Shown in pieces: positions 25,054 to 34,098 of a stretch of 64,000 bases of DNA (its first letter is position 1; each line of letters starts with the position of its first letter). Source of the DNA: a virus; the IMG/VR virus record IMGVR_UViG_3300006735_000013, positions 62,001 to 126,000 of that record; one strand, given 5' to 3'. Under the pieces are notes generated by a model. The model was not told the origin of the DNA. It saw only the letters and a list, made by a program, of their open reading frames with translations, and did not search any database. Position numbers and translations under genes: made by a program.

Positions 25054-27981
25054 TTAGTCATCAAAAGAAGCACCAGTTCGGGTAATAACAAAATCAACTG
25101 CGATAAACTCAATGGCTCTTGCTGGCTTCAAGAAAATCTTTGCATACATAATATTTCTATCGATCAAGTCTGGAGTAGTAGTCGAACTATCCAAGATGAC
25201 CTTGAAATCTGTAAGGCCAAGTCTGGTCTTGACGCTCTCCAAGAATGGCACAACCTGTCCTGTAAAGCGATTCCAGGTTGCTTGAACGTTTTGGTCAAAA
25301 AGTAGCGTATTTGCAATTCGTGAAACTTCTCTCTTTACAAAGATCAAAAGTCGTCGTACGTTGATCCTGTCAAGCGCAGAAGGAGTCATTTGAAGCGTCT
25401 TTTGACCAAAGACCACAAGGCCTTCAGAAACAAAAGAAGCTATTGGGTTTATGTTTGCTTCATACAGTCTGTCTCTATCGGCTGATAGAAGCTGCTCAGA
25501 TGCCTGAAGGACTGGCATGCCCGCGTTGCCCTCGTTGAGGCCGCCGCGGTTGAAGCCTGCAGGTGCAAACCACACCTCGTCTCTCTGCTCTGTATAGCCC
25601 ATAACACCCAAAGCTATAACTGATGGTGGTACCCACACGTCTCGGGCACTCAGGTTGTCTCTGACCTTGACCCAGGGATAGTATGCAGCACCATAACTTG
25701 AATTTATCTGCCTAGCTGTGAGAGCCTTAGCACTCTTTGCTGGGTTTGTCTGGTTCACTCTTTGTTCAAAAGTTGCGCAAATCTTTTCAGATGGCGGAAC
25801 GTAAACATCCGGTAAATCGATAACGGCCAATGCATCCCCTCTTGCTTCGCAAGTTTGGACTAATTTAGTAGTTAGTGATGCATTTGATACGCCGGGTATG
25901 GTCGCAAGGTTCATCTCTAAGAATTCTGGATCCTTGATCAGCTCAATTGCGCGATCAATACTAGCGTGCGGTGAGCTGTTTCTAGAATTGCTGTCACTGT
26001 TCACAATTCTCATATTGAACGGGTCAGCCTCTAGTATGTTAACTCCGTCGAAGCCTGCAACCATTGGCATGGTAAAACCATCTACAACATCCAAGAGTGC
26101 TGAGGCTGAAAGTGCCTGGGCCTGAGCACCTCCACCTGCAGTAAAGGAGTCTCCCGAGTTAAAAGACCCTGATTCGAAGCAAACCTTTGTAGGGTTGAAT
26201 CCGGACATTTCATTTGAGAGCATGACGGCGCCGGTAACGACAACGTCATCCAATGAAAACACATATGCGTGTTTGCCAGCTGACGCGATTCCAGATACCT
26301 GCTCACCCACCAAAGCTGCGGAGGATACTGTCCCAAATCTTCTTAGGTAATCCTTTACTCCAATGTTGACAGAAGAGTAATTTAGCTTTCCAGCACTAGC
26401 AGATCCAGCTAATTTATTGTATTCTGCGTGACCCAAAATATATTGGGCGCCTAGGCCATTAGCTAACGTTCCAGATACTACATGTGGAACCTGTGGCCAC
26501 CTGACAGAAATCGCAGTGTCGAACTCATCGACCATGATCGATCCTGTTACCCAAGTGCTGCCAAACGGCAGAATTCTTGCTTGACCACTACGAGGACTTG
26601 CCTCAAGAAATTTTGCTGTTGTATTATCTTCGTTCTTTGGAACGATTGGGCCCAAGAATCCAAAAGGCACTGATGCTGGGTTATTTGGTCCTGATTCTAA
26701 AACATCTAAATTCATCTCTATTCTAATGAAGTTAGATTGATTCGGGTGACTTCCATAGACCCTATTTCTCTTTTGTGTTGAATCCCACTTGAGATACTGA
26801 TCTCCTATTCTTCTTGCAATGAAGTCCGTTGAGTTCGGATTCAGGTTTAGGTTCTCAAAAGAGTCAACAACAACAATACGGCGGCCGGCGCGCTGACGGA
26901 CAACGACATCAAATCTTCCGTACTGGTCAACACTTCCGGGGGCTGCAATCTTTATATTCTCTATTCTAACACTCAGGTTCATACCTTCTTCGCCTTCCTG
27001 AAGTGCGTGAAACCTGAAAAGCCTTTCTTGTGACTGTCCGACGAAGCCTGCGTCGCGGCCGCCGCCGAATTGAGGAAATATCCAGCCCGAGGATGCTGCA
27101 GAAAGCTCGTGGTTTTTGCTCTTGAAGTCCTCCATGTTTTCTGCTAATTTTGCAGCGAAAACGCAAATGCCGGTTGAACTACTTGCGTAAAGCCTTTCGT
27201 ACTCTTCTTCAAATGTCTCACCTAGCCAGTAGTTCGCAGCAAGAGATGCACCTGGAGGCGTCATAACTAGGCTGTTTGTAGCTACAGGGTTAGTGTTCAA
27301 GCGATCTCTTATGTATTTAGAGCCTTCTCTCATTGTGACTTTTCTTTCTAGTTTTGCGCCGCTGCTAGCTGACAAGACCACAGTAAATTCATGGCCGCTA
27401 AGCTTGACTGGTTGTGTTGGGTCTGCGCCGGCCGTTGCAACAGAAGTCTTTGTTGTTCCTGATCCGCTGATCAGCTCCTCTCCTTTTACACCGACAGAAA
27501 AGTTTGCCTCGTCGGTGTACACAATAGCGCCTAAGTGCGCCGTAAGGCTGTGGGTGTTTACACCGGAGCCACTATGCATAAAGAATAGCCCGTAAGCATT
27601 ACCTGTAGAGAGTGTCCAACCTGCTTCACCATTGGCGTCTGACGCATCGTCGCCCTGGACGCCTAGTAGTCTTATATATGTGACTGGTGAGTTTATGTCT
27701 GCATTCAAATAGGCCTGTGCCGCATATGTGCCATACGCTGGTGCTAAGAGGCCGTTGCCTTCTCTCCATGGATCACCCCCTTCGTTTCCTGGAAGTGGTT
27801 CACCGAAGACCTCCACAAATTCTTGAAAAGAGCTGACCTTTACAGCTTTCATTGCTGGGCCTCTTCTTGCTCGACCAATAATCACGGGTCCTACGCCACC
27901 TGGAGCTTTTGGCAACTGACTGTTGTCAATCTCGTTTAGGAAAACACCAGGTGATATAAATTTAAATTTCTTAGCTGACAT
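25054..27981 (-). CDS. tail sheath protein, T4 gp18-like
   Basis: 975 residues, larger than T4 gp18 (659). It starts with FISPGVFLNEIDNSQLP and GPVIIGRARRGP, the conserved sheath N-terminus. It then has VTYIRLLGVQGDDASD, the surface domains, and a C-terminal domain with FVSEGLVVFGQKTL, INVRRLLIFVKREV and a final FIAVDFVI strand of the sheath core. The extra length lies in the middle, about residues 120-600, and forms surface-exposed domains (inference). The gene comes after an intrinsic terminator and a CTATTTA motif 60 bases upstream, so it probably begins a new transcript that continues through the tube gene. Confidence 0.95.
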   Translation of the reverse strand: MSAKKFKFISPGVFLNEIDNSQLPKAPGGVGPVIIGRARRGPAMKAVKVSSFQEFVEVFGEPLPGNEGGDPWREGNGLLAPAYGTYAAQAYLNADINSPVTYIRLLGVQGDDASDANGEAGWTLSTGNAYGLFFMHSGSGVNTHSLTAHLGAIVYTDEANFSVGVKGEELISGSGTTKTSVATAGADPTQPVKLSGHEFTVVLSASSGAKLERKVTMREGSKYIRDRLNTNPVATNSLVMTPPGASLAANYWLGETFEEEYERLYASSSTGICVFAAKLAENMEDFKSKNHELSAASSGWIFPQFGGGRDAGFVGQSQERLFRFHALQEGEEGMNLSVRIENIKIAAPGSVDQYGRFDVVVRQRAGRRIVVVDSFENLNLNPNSTDFIARRIGDQYLKWDSTQKRNRVYGSHPNQSNFIRIEMNLDVLESGPNNPASVPFGFLGPIVPKNEDNTTAKFLEASPRSGQARILPFGSTWVTGSIMVDEFDTAISVRWPQVPHVVSGTLANGLGAQYILGHAEYNKLAGSASAGKLNYSSVNIGVKDYLRRFGTVSSAALVGEQVSGIASAGKHAYVFSLDDVVVTGAVMLSNEMSGFNPTKVCFESGSFNSGDSFTAGGGAQAQALSASALLDVVDGFTMPMVAGFDGVNILEADPFNMRIVNSDSNSRNSSPHASIDRAIELIKDPEFLEMNLATIPGVSNASLTTKLVQTCEARGDALAVIDLPDVYVPPSEKICATFEQRVNQTNPAKSAKALTARQINSSYGAAYYPWVKVRDNLSARDVWVPPSVIALGVMGYTEQRDEVWFAPAGFNRGGLNEGNAGMPVLQASEQLLSADRDRLYEANINPIASFVSEGLVVFGQKTLQMTPSALDRINVRRLLIFVKREVSRIANTLLFDQNVQATWNRFTGQVVPFLESVKTRLGLTDFKVILDSSTTTPDLIDRNIMYAKIFLKPARAIEFIAVDFVITRTGASFDD

Positions 27982-28040
27982 ATGAATAAATCTCCTCGAT
28001 ACGGGCTTTCTTTTGCAAAAACAAAATAAATTATTACTCT

Positions 28041-28050
28041 AGTAAATAGT
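28041..28050 (-). promoter_or_regulatory. CTATTTA motif upstream of the sheath gene
   Basis: Minus strand AACTATTTACT, 60 bases before the sheath ATG and 38 bases after the intrinsic terminator at 28088-28109. A promoter is expected here because the terminator separates the sheath gene from the fibre gene. No sigma70 -35/-10 pair is visible. Confidence 0.4.
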
Positions 28051-28074
28051 TAGAGATTTTTTCAAAAGTATAAA

Positions 28075-28110
28075 AGAAAAAAAAGAAAGCCCCGGGCTGA
28101 GCCGGGGCTG
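28075..28110 (-). terminator. intrinsic terminator after the tail fibre gene
   Basis: AGCCCCGG (28088-28095) pairs with CCGGGGCT (28102-28109) around a 6-base loop. On the minus strand it is followed by TTTCTTTTTTTTCTTTT. It lies 29 bases beyond the fibre stop codon. Strong stem and long T run. Confidence 0.92.
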
Positions 28111-28138
28111 TAAAGGCAAGATATTTTAGGTAGGGTTT

Positions 28139-31100
28139 TTAGCTAGCGACATACTTGATAACGATTTCGTCACCAACGTTGATGTCAGTGCCTGCACTGA
28201 ATACCAGTCTTGATGAGTCAATCTTGTAATCCCAGTGGTCAGTAATGCCTGTGGCAGAACTTGAGAGGGACAAGTGAAGACCGTTGATATATACGGAAAC
28301 ACAGTTATCAGATGATGGTGTACCGGATAGTGGCAAATAATCGTACTTCGCTGACCCATCACTGTCGAAGGATGCAGTTGCAACTGCACGATCGATGACA
28401 TGCGAAAGACTGAAGACACCATTTGTAGCCTGAAGTCCGGCGCCTGCTTGGGCGGTTACAAGATCCTTGATGGATTCCTTCTTTACGTCTCCGTCATAGT
28501 CGCCATCCATGAACATGAAGTAATCGCTACCGACTGCGACGGCTGCTATCTCGGCGTCGACCTTTGATCCACTAAGAGACAAAGTTGTGCCGACAGTAAC
28601 ATTATCCGCAGTCACACCATAGATGGTCGCGACGCCAGAACCGGAAAAGATGCCATTCGCCATTGACAGGCCGCCCTCAGCAGTGAGAGAGCCGAATGAA
28701 CTCGTACCAGTTGAGGTAATAACACCACAACCAATAGTTCCGATTGTTGCAATATTCTTACTTGCATCCAGGACTACAGCCTTGTTACCGGCGGCTGTAC
28801 CATCGGTAATTCCGTCAAGCTTTTCAAGATCTGTCTCATTAAGGTCAGCTGAGCCAATGACAAAGCTAGATCCAGCGGTGATTGAACCTGAAGAAGCGAT
28901 AGCTCCTGTAGACTTCATCGTACCGACCATTTCTAGATTTCCTGAACCAGATATGAGGCCATTGACTGTAATTCCTGCGGCGCCATTGACAGTCAAAGCA
29001 TCAGTTGTCATCTTGTAGATAGTCGAAGTTCCAGAACCTGAAACTACGCCATTGACAGTCAGACCATCAGATGTAACCTTGTGGATAGTCGCGACACCAG
29101 AACCGGATATGATACCTGTGACATCGACACCTGCTGGCTTGACTGCTGCAATAGTTGATCCTGCGATCGCGTGAAGCATCTTTGTGCCAGTGTGCTCATA
29201 AAGCACAGAAGCAACAGTGTCGCTGCCCTGCTTGCCACCAACCTGGAGACCACCACCATCAGCTTGTGCTGAAGATGCAGAAAGAGCCGAGACAAGCAAT
29301 TTATCCTGGATCTGCAATGTGTTCACGGTTTCTGTAACACTGTTGATAGTAACAACATCTAGCTCATCGATTCTAGCGTAAGAAGCACTAAGTGTGGTAA
29401 TTCCACCAATGTTCTTATTTGCATCGAGAACTAGAGCCTTGCTAGCAGCTGCAGTACCATTTGTGATACCGTCGAGTTTTTCAAGGTCTGTCTCATTTAG
29501 ATCAGCTGATCCTATGATAAAGCTAGTTCCAGCCGTGATAGAGCCAGATGAGGCCATGTTGCCAGTTGACTCAATTGTGCCAACAACCTCCATTCCAGCA
29601 GAGCTTGAAAGCTTGCCAGTAGTGGTGATCGCTCCACAAGCAACGGTTCCAAGAGTGCCGATGTTCTTGCTGGCATCGAGAACGACGGCTTTATTTGCCG
29701 CGGCGGTACCATTGGTGATTCCGTCAAGTTTCTCAAGGTCTGTTTCGTTCAGATCAGCGCTGCCAATGATAATACTTGTACCAGCTTCAACAGCGCCGTC
29801 ACATTTAAATGATGCAGCAGAGATCTCTCCGGAGCCGGACAGGGTTGAGCCGCCGCTGATAGCGCCAGAAACAAACAATGCATTGCTGCTCTTGTAGTAT
29901 GTCAGGCCTGCGTCGCCGCCTAGTGCGTTACTATCGTTAAACTGAACTTGGGTATCAGTACCGCCTGCAAGTGATGCAATAAGCTCTGAAACCTTAATCT
30001 TCTTTGGCACCAATTCGCCGTCGACGTGAATTGCTAATAAGTCATCATCAGCTGCAGAGCCTTGTGTTGCAAGCCCAGTAAGTGAAAGCATTAGTGCTGG
30101 TTTATTGTCTCCAGAACTTGCTATACCACCTGATGATGAGACAGCAATCTGTTCTGCTGAAATTGTTAATCGTTTTGCCATGGATCCTCCTCCCGAGGCG
30201 GAACCACCTGACATACCTGAAATGGATGCATTTGTGGTTCCGAGTGTTGTTATTGTGACATTACCTGCTGTACCTTCAACATCATTTTCTAAACTAACTT
30301 CTGTTCCGCTGACTGTTGCCGTGATTCCAATCGGCAAGGTATTGATTGTTGATGCAAAATATGCTGCGAACTCGGTACCATCTAGACTGCCACCGGAGCT
30401 CGGGGCATGCCTTACAGAGTAGACTGGTTCATCTGGTGCATAAAGGTTTGCAATCCTATGTCCCGTTGATGAGTGATCATCTTTTGAGATGTGGGCTGCA
30501 GCCTTGGCAGTCGTCGTCCAACTACCTGAAGCTCTCTTGATTCTGAACTTCAAGGGGCCGTTTTCAACACCGTTTGCATCTGTCCTAAAGTTCAAGTAAT
30601 AAGTACTGTCCCTTGAGGCTGTGGTGATATTGATCTCTCCTGCTGTTTTTGCAGCGTTCAAGATATCTTTCAGCTCTTCTGCAATGTTATCGCCATCAAC
30701 ACCAGCATTGTTAGTATTAATGCTATAGTTACCTGCTGAGTCCTTACGAGCATAAGATGCTCCTGAAACGTCTGCGGTAAAAGTTCCAGTATTTATCAAA
30801 GTTACGTTGACAGTGTTACCATCGGCATCCGTAAACTCATATATCAGAGGCGTACTGCCGCCCGTTGACATGTCCTTAAAATCAGCATTAGTTTGGCTGT
30901 CAGCAACAAAACTAATGTACATGAAGTTTTTGTTTGTGGACGAGTTCTGATATAAAGTCAGAGCTTTTGACGCATTTCCGTTGAATGCGTTATTCGAACT
31001 ACCTAATGCTGATGAGCCAGACAAAGCATCTGTGCCGGCACCAGTTGTATTGGTAACTGCAAAGGTTACCTGCCCAAATCCGTCGCCTGTACCATCACTT

Positions 31101-31165
31101 AGCGTAATCTTAGCATACTGCGCTGGAGCCGATGAAAAATCAATCGTTCCTGTAGCTTTTGCCAT
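28139..31165 (-). CDS. tail fibre-like structural protein with internal repeats
   Basis: 1008 residues, rich in Ala, Gly, Ser, Thr and Asn, nearly without Cys, as in beta-helical fibres. Three copies of a block with SADLNETDLEKLDGIT and then KAVVLDASKNI occur near residues 461-505, 545-587 and 763-807. Smaller repeats (TVNGVVSGSG, ISGSGVATI) fill the rest. A DTQVQFNDSNALGGDAGL segment near 415 is of the kind seen in marine phage fibres. The last 55 residues (VYINGLHL...DINVGDEIVIKYV) form a domain also found at the end of the gp15-like protein. The gene stands alone between an AGGAGG start and its own terminator. Likely role: host contact (inference). Confidence 0.8.
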   Translation of the reverse strand: MAKATGTIDFSSAPAQYAKITLSDGTGDGFGQVTFAVTNTTGAGTDALSGSSALGSSNNAFNGNASKALTLYQNSSTNKNFMYISFVADSQTNADFKDMSTGGSTPLIYEFTDADGNTVNVTLINTGTFTADVSGASYARKDSAGNYSINTNNAGVDGDNIAEELKDILNAAKTAGEINITTASRDSTYYLNFRTDANGVENGPLKFRIKRASGSWTTTAKAAAHISKDDHSSTGHRIANLYAPDEPVYSVRHAPSSGGSLDGTEFAAYFASTINTLPIGITATVSGTEVSLENDVEGTAGNVTITTLGTTNASISGMSGGSASGGGSMAKRLTISAEQIAVSSSGGIASSGDNKPALMLSLTGLATQGSAADDDLLAIHVDGELVPKKIKVSELIASLAGGTDTQVQFNDSNALGGDAGLTYYKSSNALFVSGAISGGSTLSGSGEISAASFKCDGAVEAGTSIIIGSADLNETDLEKLDGITNGTAAANKAVVLDASKNIGTLGTVACGAITTTGKLSSSAGMEVVGTIESTGNMASSGSITAGTSFIIGSADLNETDLEKLDGITNGTAAASKALVLDANKNIGGITTLSASYARIDELDVVTINSVTETVNTLQIQDKLLVSALSASSAQADGGGLQVGGKQGSDTVASVLYEHTGTKMLHAIAGSTIAAVKPAGVDVTGIISGSGVATIHKVTSDGLTVNGVVSGSGTSTIYKMTTDALTVNGAAGITVNGLISGSGNLEMVGTMKSTGAIASSGSITAGSSFVIGSADLNETDLEKLDGITDGTAAGNKAVVLDASKNIATIGTIGCGVITSTGTSSFGSLTAEGGLSMANGIFSGSGVATIYGVTADNVTVGTTLSLSGSKVDAEIAAVAVGSDYFMFMDGDYDGDVKKESIKDLVTAQAGAGLQATNGVFSLSHVIDRAVATASFDSDGSAKYDYLPLSGTPSSDNCVSVYINGLHLSLSSSATGITDHWDYKIDSSRLVFSAGTDINVGDEIVIKYVAS
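28745..29783 (-). repeat. three diverged copies of a ~130-bp fibre repeat
   Basis: Copies lie at about 28745-28875, 29403-29532 and 29650-29783. Each encodes the NETDLEKLDGI...VVLDASKNI block. They differ mostly at third positions, which points to selection on the protein rather than recent duplication. Unequal exchange between copies could change the fibre length. Confidence 0.85.
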
Positions 31166-31253
31166 TATAATTCCTCCTGTTTGTTGTTCTCTTAACAGGT
31201 TCTCTAAATTACAAAATAACTAAAATGTATTGGGAATAAAGCTAATGAAACTT

Positions 31254-31658
31254 TTAACTTTTTATGAATATAACGCGATCTTCTGGACTGGACGGAAACT
31301 GAATACCATAACCTTGTTCTGGGACTCCATACTCTAATCTGAGAGAGTTGAGGTCCTCTAAAGCTTGCTGATTTAAAGAGTTGATCGCCGCGAGGTGCTC
31401 TTTCTTCTTTCTATCGTACTCTATAACTAGTTCGGCGAGGCGGCTTTTGTGTATCTTTACCGAAAGTAATTTTTCATACACACCTCTTGACTCTTCTTTT
31501 CCACATTCTACATAATCTGGAAACTCCTCATCAGATGGTTCGGGCTCTTCTTGTGGTGCCTCTTCCTGTTCTTGGGGTATTTCCTGTTCTGGTGCTGGTG
31601 CGATTATCTCTTCTTCTATGGTGGCCACCAATTCTTTTAGCTTATCTAGGATGCTCAT
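31254..31658 (-). CDS. acidic small protein of unknown function, 134 residues
   Basis: Not recognised. The likely ATG at 31658 (GGAG 9 bases upstream) gives MSILDKLKELVATIEEEII. A Pro/Glu/Gln-rich linker follows (residues about 20-45), and then a helical half with KIHKSRLAELVIEYDRKKKEHLAAINSL. The open frame extends 20 codons further up, but that part overlaps the preceding DUF5659 gene. It lies between the neck genes and the fibre gene. A coiled-coil accessory or assembly protein is possible; no further claim. Confidence 0.6.
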   Translation of the reverse strand: MSILDKLKELVATIEEEIIAPAPEQEIPQEQEEAPQEEPEPSDEEFPDYVECGKEESRGVYEKLLSVKIHKSRLAELVIEYDRKKKEHLAAINSLNQQALEDLNSLRLEYGVPEQGYGIQFPSSPEDRVIFIKS

Positions 31659-31674
31659 CTTGCTACCGCTCCGT

Positions 31675-31917
31675 TTATGAAAAAAGTATTTTTTTAAGAT
31701 TTCTAACATTGTTGTCAAATTTGCAAAAATCAGACTCTAAAAATTCTATTGATCGGGATCTACACAGCTCTTCCTTATCTTCGAATTCAAAATGAAACTT
31801 TCCCGTGCTTTGTCGAAAGCACTTCAATAACTTATGACCTCGAAGCTGCAAGTATGCTGCAATTCCTATATCGCTCGTAGAAAAGCTATTTTGTAAATCG
31901 TTATCTTGTTCTGACAT
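31675..31917 (-). CDS. DUF5659-like small protein
   Basis: 80 residues. The sequence SFSTSDIGIAAYLQLRGHKLLKC followed by GKFHFEFEDKEEL matches the short DUF5659 pattern (FsTsDlyLAAyLklrGh...FxFxd), a family found in phages and bacteria without known function. ATG is preceded by CGGAG, and an extended -10 promoter lies 38 bases upstream. The following gene starts inside its end. Confidence 0.7.
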   Translation of the reverse strand: MSEQDNDLQNSFSTSDIGIAAYLQLRGHKLLKCFRQSTGKFHFEFEDKEELCRSRSIEFLESDFCKFDNNVRNLKKILFS

Positions 31918-31954
31918 CTTTCTCTCCGTTAAATTAGCCGGCTATGAATTTGTT

Positions 31955-31963
31955 ATTATAACA
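31955..31963 (-). promoter_or_regulatory. extended -10 promoter before the DUF5659-like gene
   Basis: Minus strand TGTTATAAT, a perfect TGn plus TATAAT, with no -35. It lies in a 70-base gap, 38 bases before the start codon. Confidence 0.45.
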
Positions 31964-31987
31964 TAATTAGACGGGGAGTTGAGGTTT

Positions 31988-32344
31988 CTACTGGTAGGTT
32001 TCTTCTTTTCTCACAAAATACCCTTTTTCTCCTGGGTTAGTGGGAAGTTTAAGCTCGTATGTAAGACTTTCGTCAATGTTGAGATCTTTCTGGACCGCTT
32101 GTGCCATGGTATATAAATCAGCTTGGCCATACATAATCTGATTCATCATATTTGCTTTATTTTTTTCAAACTGAAGGCAGGAATTTGCAAAATAGTTTTC
32201 CAAATTTAGGAGCTTCTCGCGAAACTCAAAAACATGACTAACTTTATCCCAGTCGACCTCAATAATTTCTTGGCCATTCTTGATTGTGGCTTCTGTGTTT
32301 TTCTTATTTTCAGTAGTTTTTCTTTTGGCAGATGCTTTTGACAT
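31988..32344 (-). CDS. small protein of unknown function, 118 residues
   Basis: Not recognised. A basic, Lys/Thr-rich N-terminus (SKASAKRKTTENKKNTEATIK) precedes a mostly helical body (VFEFREKLLNLENYFANSCLQFEKNKANMMNQI). It then ends in a short beta-like segment (YELKLPTNPGEKGYFVRK). It lies between the gp15-like gene and the DUF5659-like gene with its own extended -10 promoter and an AAGGAG site, so it may be expressed separately from the structural genes. Confidence 0.65.
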   Translation of the reverse strand: MSKASAKRKTTENKKNTEATIKNGQEIIEVDWDKVSHVFEFREKLLNLENYFANSCLQFEKNKANMMNQIMYGQADLYTMAQAVQKDLNIDESLTYELKLPTNPGEKGYFVRKEETYQ

Positions 32345-32370
32345 TCTTTCTCCTTTTGTACCTATGTGAA

Positions 32371-32379
32371 TTATACCAC
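32371..32379 (-). promoter_or_regulatory. extended -10 promoter before the 118-residue gene
   Basis: Minus strand TGGTATAAT, 27 bases before ATG, again without a -35. It is very similar in form to the sites at 31955 and 11706. Confidence 0.45.
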
Positions 32380-32394
32380 AAGAAAAAATGTTTT

Positions 32395-33612
32395 TTAGCC
32401 TTTTATATAAGTTATCTGAACTGTATCTTCCGGGTCTAGGTCTTCGGTGAATACTATAGTATTTCCACTAACTGTGTAATCTTTATCCGCCCCCACGGCC
32501 TGTATCAAACCATTAAGCATAACAAGTTCGGTATTATCCCTTATGGTGAACTGAGTTGTGAAAGTTCTCTTATCGTCTGGTAGTGCGGCTGCTTCTGTTT
32601 TTAGGACTTCGCCGATTTGCATACTATTTGACATATTCTCTGCAAGAGTCTCTGTTGTGACCACATTAGATGAGACACTAGCTCCAGAGCCGCCAAGAGA
32701 GGAAAAGAAGCTTGACGCGGGGGTATTACCTATAACAACTGGGCCTGAGAAGAACCTGTCTAGCTGATCTTGTGATATTCCTGAAAGGCCAAAATATGCA
32801 CCGTTTTCGTGTTCCGGAATTTCCGCTAAAGTTATTCTCTCTCTCGGTATCTTTACTTCTACAATGTTCTCCCTGATGGAATAGTGAGGCTTTTCTCTAT
32901 TTGGACCTTCGCCGACAATATATCCAATAACTTTGATGTTTATCTTTGTTTCAAACTTTCTCTCATCTGATGAAAAATCAGATAGGTTGTCTGTTGAACT
33001 ATATTCTGGCTGAATGAATCCTTCGTATTTGTGGTCTTTTTCTGTAAGCCTAATAAAGTTTACTGTTCCCGGTTTTGTCGCAAAAGGCGTCATAAGATCG
33101 TTCATTTGCTGTTGGTACTCGGTTCTCAGAGTTACTTCGTACATTACCTCTACGTTGACTGGCATAGGAACAGTTACGGTTCTATAAACGACCTTTGGAT
33201 TTGCTCCTGGGAAGTTTTTCTGGCCATGGAGCCTATATGCGTCTGCATTTGCAAATTTCATGGTCTTTTCTTGGTATAGCACCCTACTAACATCTAGAGA
33301 CCCACCCTTATCATCAGGTATTTCCGGCACATTACCCTGAAACACGCCCTGACTCTGTCTTGTCTTAGTGAATCCTGACCTTCTTATAGAAATAATTGGT
33401 AAAACAAGTAATCCCTGACTGTCTCTTACTTCTTTGTTGCCTTTTGCTTGAAAAGATCGTTCAGCAGTGCCCCAGATAACCGGAACGGGCTTGAAACCCT
33501 TATTTGTCATAGTTGAAAGACTGAGCGATTCTACAAAGTTCAGAACAGACTGGTCGATAGTCTCTATTGTTGAGACTTCAAAGTGAAGTTTCCCGTTAAT
33601 TATCTCTGACAT
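32395..33612 (-). CDS. tail completion / sheath stabiliser protein, T4 gp15-like, with added C-terminal domain
   Basis: 405 residues against 272 for T4 gp15. The core carries the T4 gp15 pattern. It has a region VPVIWGTAERSFQAKGNKEVRDSQGLLVLPIISI; then VNVEVMYEVTLRTEYQQQMNDLMTPF, which parallels IYELSIFTRYEDDM; then KFETKINIKVIGYIV, which parallels RRIEWSLTFEVNGWM. In T4 gp15 caps the tube and joins tail to neck. The final 50 residues (VMLNGLIQAVGADKDYTV...EDTVQITYI) are an extra domain shared with the tail fibre C-terminus. It overlaps the next upstream neck gene by 17 bases. Confidence 0.75.
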   Translation of the reverse strand: MSEIINGKLHFEVSTIETIDQSVLNFVESLSLSTMTNKGFKPVPVIWGTAERSFQAKGNKEVRDSQGLLVLPIISIRRSGFTKTRQSQGVFQGNVPEIPDDKGGSLDVSRVLYQEKTMKFANADAYRLHGQKNFPGANPKVVYRTVTVPMPVNVEVMYEVTLRTEYQQQMNDLMTPFATKPGTVNFIRLTEKDHKYEGFIQPEYSSTDNLSDFSSDERKFETKINIKVIGYIVGEGPNREKPHYSIRENIVEVKIPRERITLAEIPEHENGAYFGLSGISQDQLDRFFSGPVVIGNTPASSFFSSLGGSGASVSSNVVTTETLAENMSNSMQIGEVLKTEAAALPDDKRTFTTQFTIRDNTELVMLNGLIQAVGADKDYTVSGNTIVFTEDLDPEDTVQITYIKG

Positions 33613-34093
33613 TGAATAAGCCCTCCCTTGCTCTCACACATGAAGCAGCAATCTCAAAACTTGACTCAACTTGACCAAATAACCACTTTGGCTCTTGCAA
33701 AGACAGTATTTCGTACATGTTTTCACCGTACTGAACAAAATCTCCTTCTCTTACAAACAAATCTTGATCCTCTGTTAGCCTTCTCTTATGGAAAGCAACT
33801 GAGATCTTCTCTACTCTGTCAACACCAAGTGGCGTTGTTGTTGTGTTTTGTGATTCCCACTTCACCATTGCGTATACGCGGATTGGATCAAGGAAGCTTT
33901 TATCTAATGCTTCACCATATAAGCTATGAAAATTGGTGTGTTCAAGACTTATAGGGTAATATATGATGGTTTGACCAATGACTCGCTCAATAACCTCATC
34001 ATTTATCTGCTTTACAAAGTCCTTTTCCTTTTTTCCCGTAAATAGCGGTGGAGGTGGGCTATCCGGCTGTGACCATTTATTATCATCAGACAT
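33596..34093 (-). CDS. neck protein, T4 gp14-like position
   Basis: 165 residues. A Pro-rich head (SQPDSPPPPLFTGKKEKDF) leads into FVKQINDEVIERVIGQTIIYYPI and FVREGDFVQYGENMYEIL, a beta-barrel pattern common in head-closure proteins. It lies between the gp13-like and gp15-like genes, overlapping the latter by 17 bases, exactly the gp14 place. Sequence identity with T4 gp14 is not evident, so the call rests on order and fold style. Confidence 0.65.
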   Translation of the reverse strand: MSDDNKWSQPDSPPPPLFTGKKEKDFVKQINDEVIERVIGQTIIYYPISLEHTNFHSLYGEALDKSFLDPIRVYAMVKWESQNTTTTPLGVDRVEKISVAFHKRRLTEDQDLFVREGDFVQYGENMYEILSLQEPKWLFGQVESSFEIAASCVRAREGLFNVRDN

Positions 34094-34098
34094 TTATG

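Noticed and set aside
28745-29783. CRISPR array or direct-repeat element
   Set aside because: The repeats are coding, about 130 bases long, unevenly spaced and diverged at third positions.
29394-29897. Plus-strand frame of 167 codons in the fibre gene
   Set aside because: Opposite-strand shadow of the fibre repeats; the repeated composition keeps stops out.
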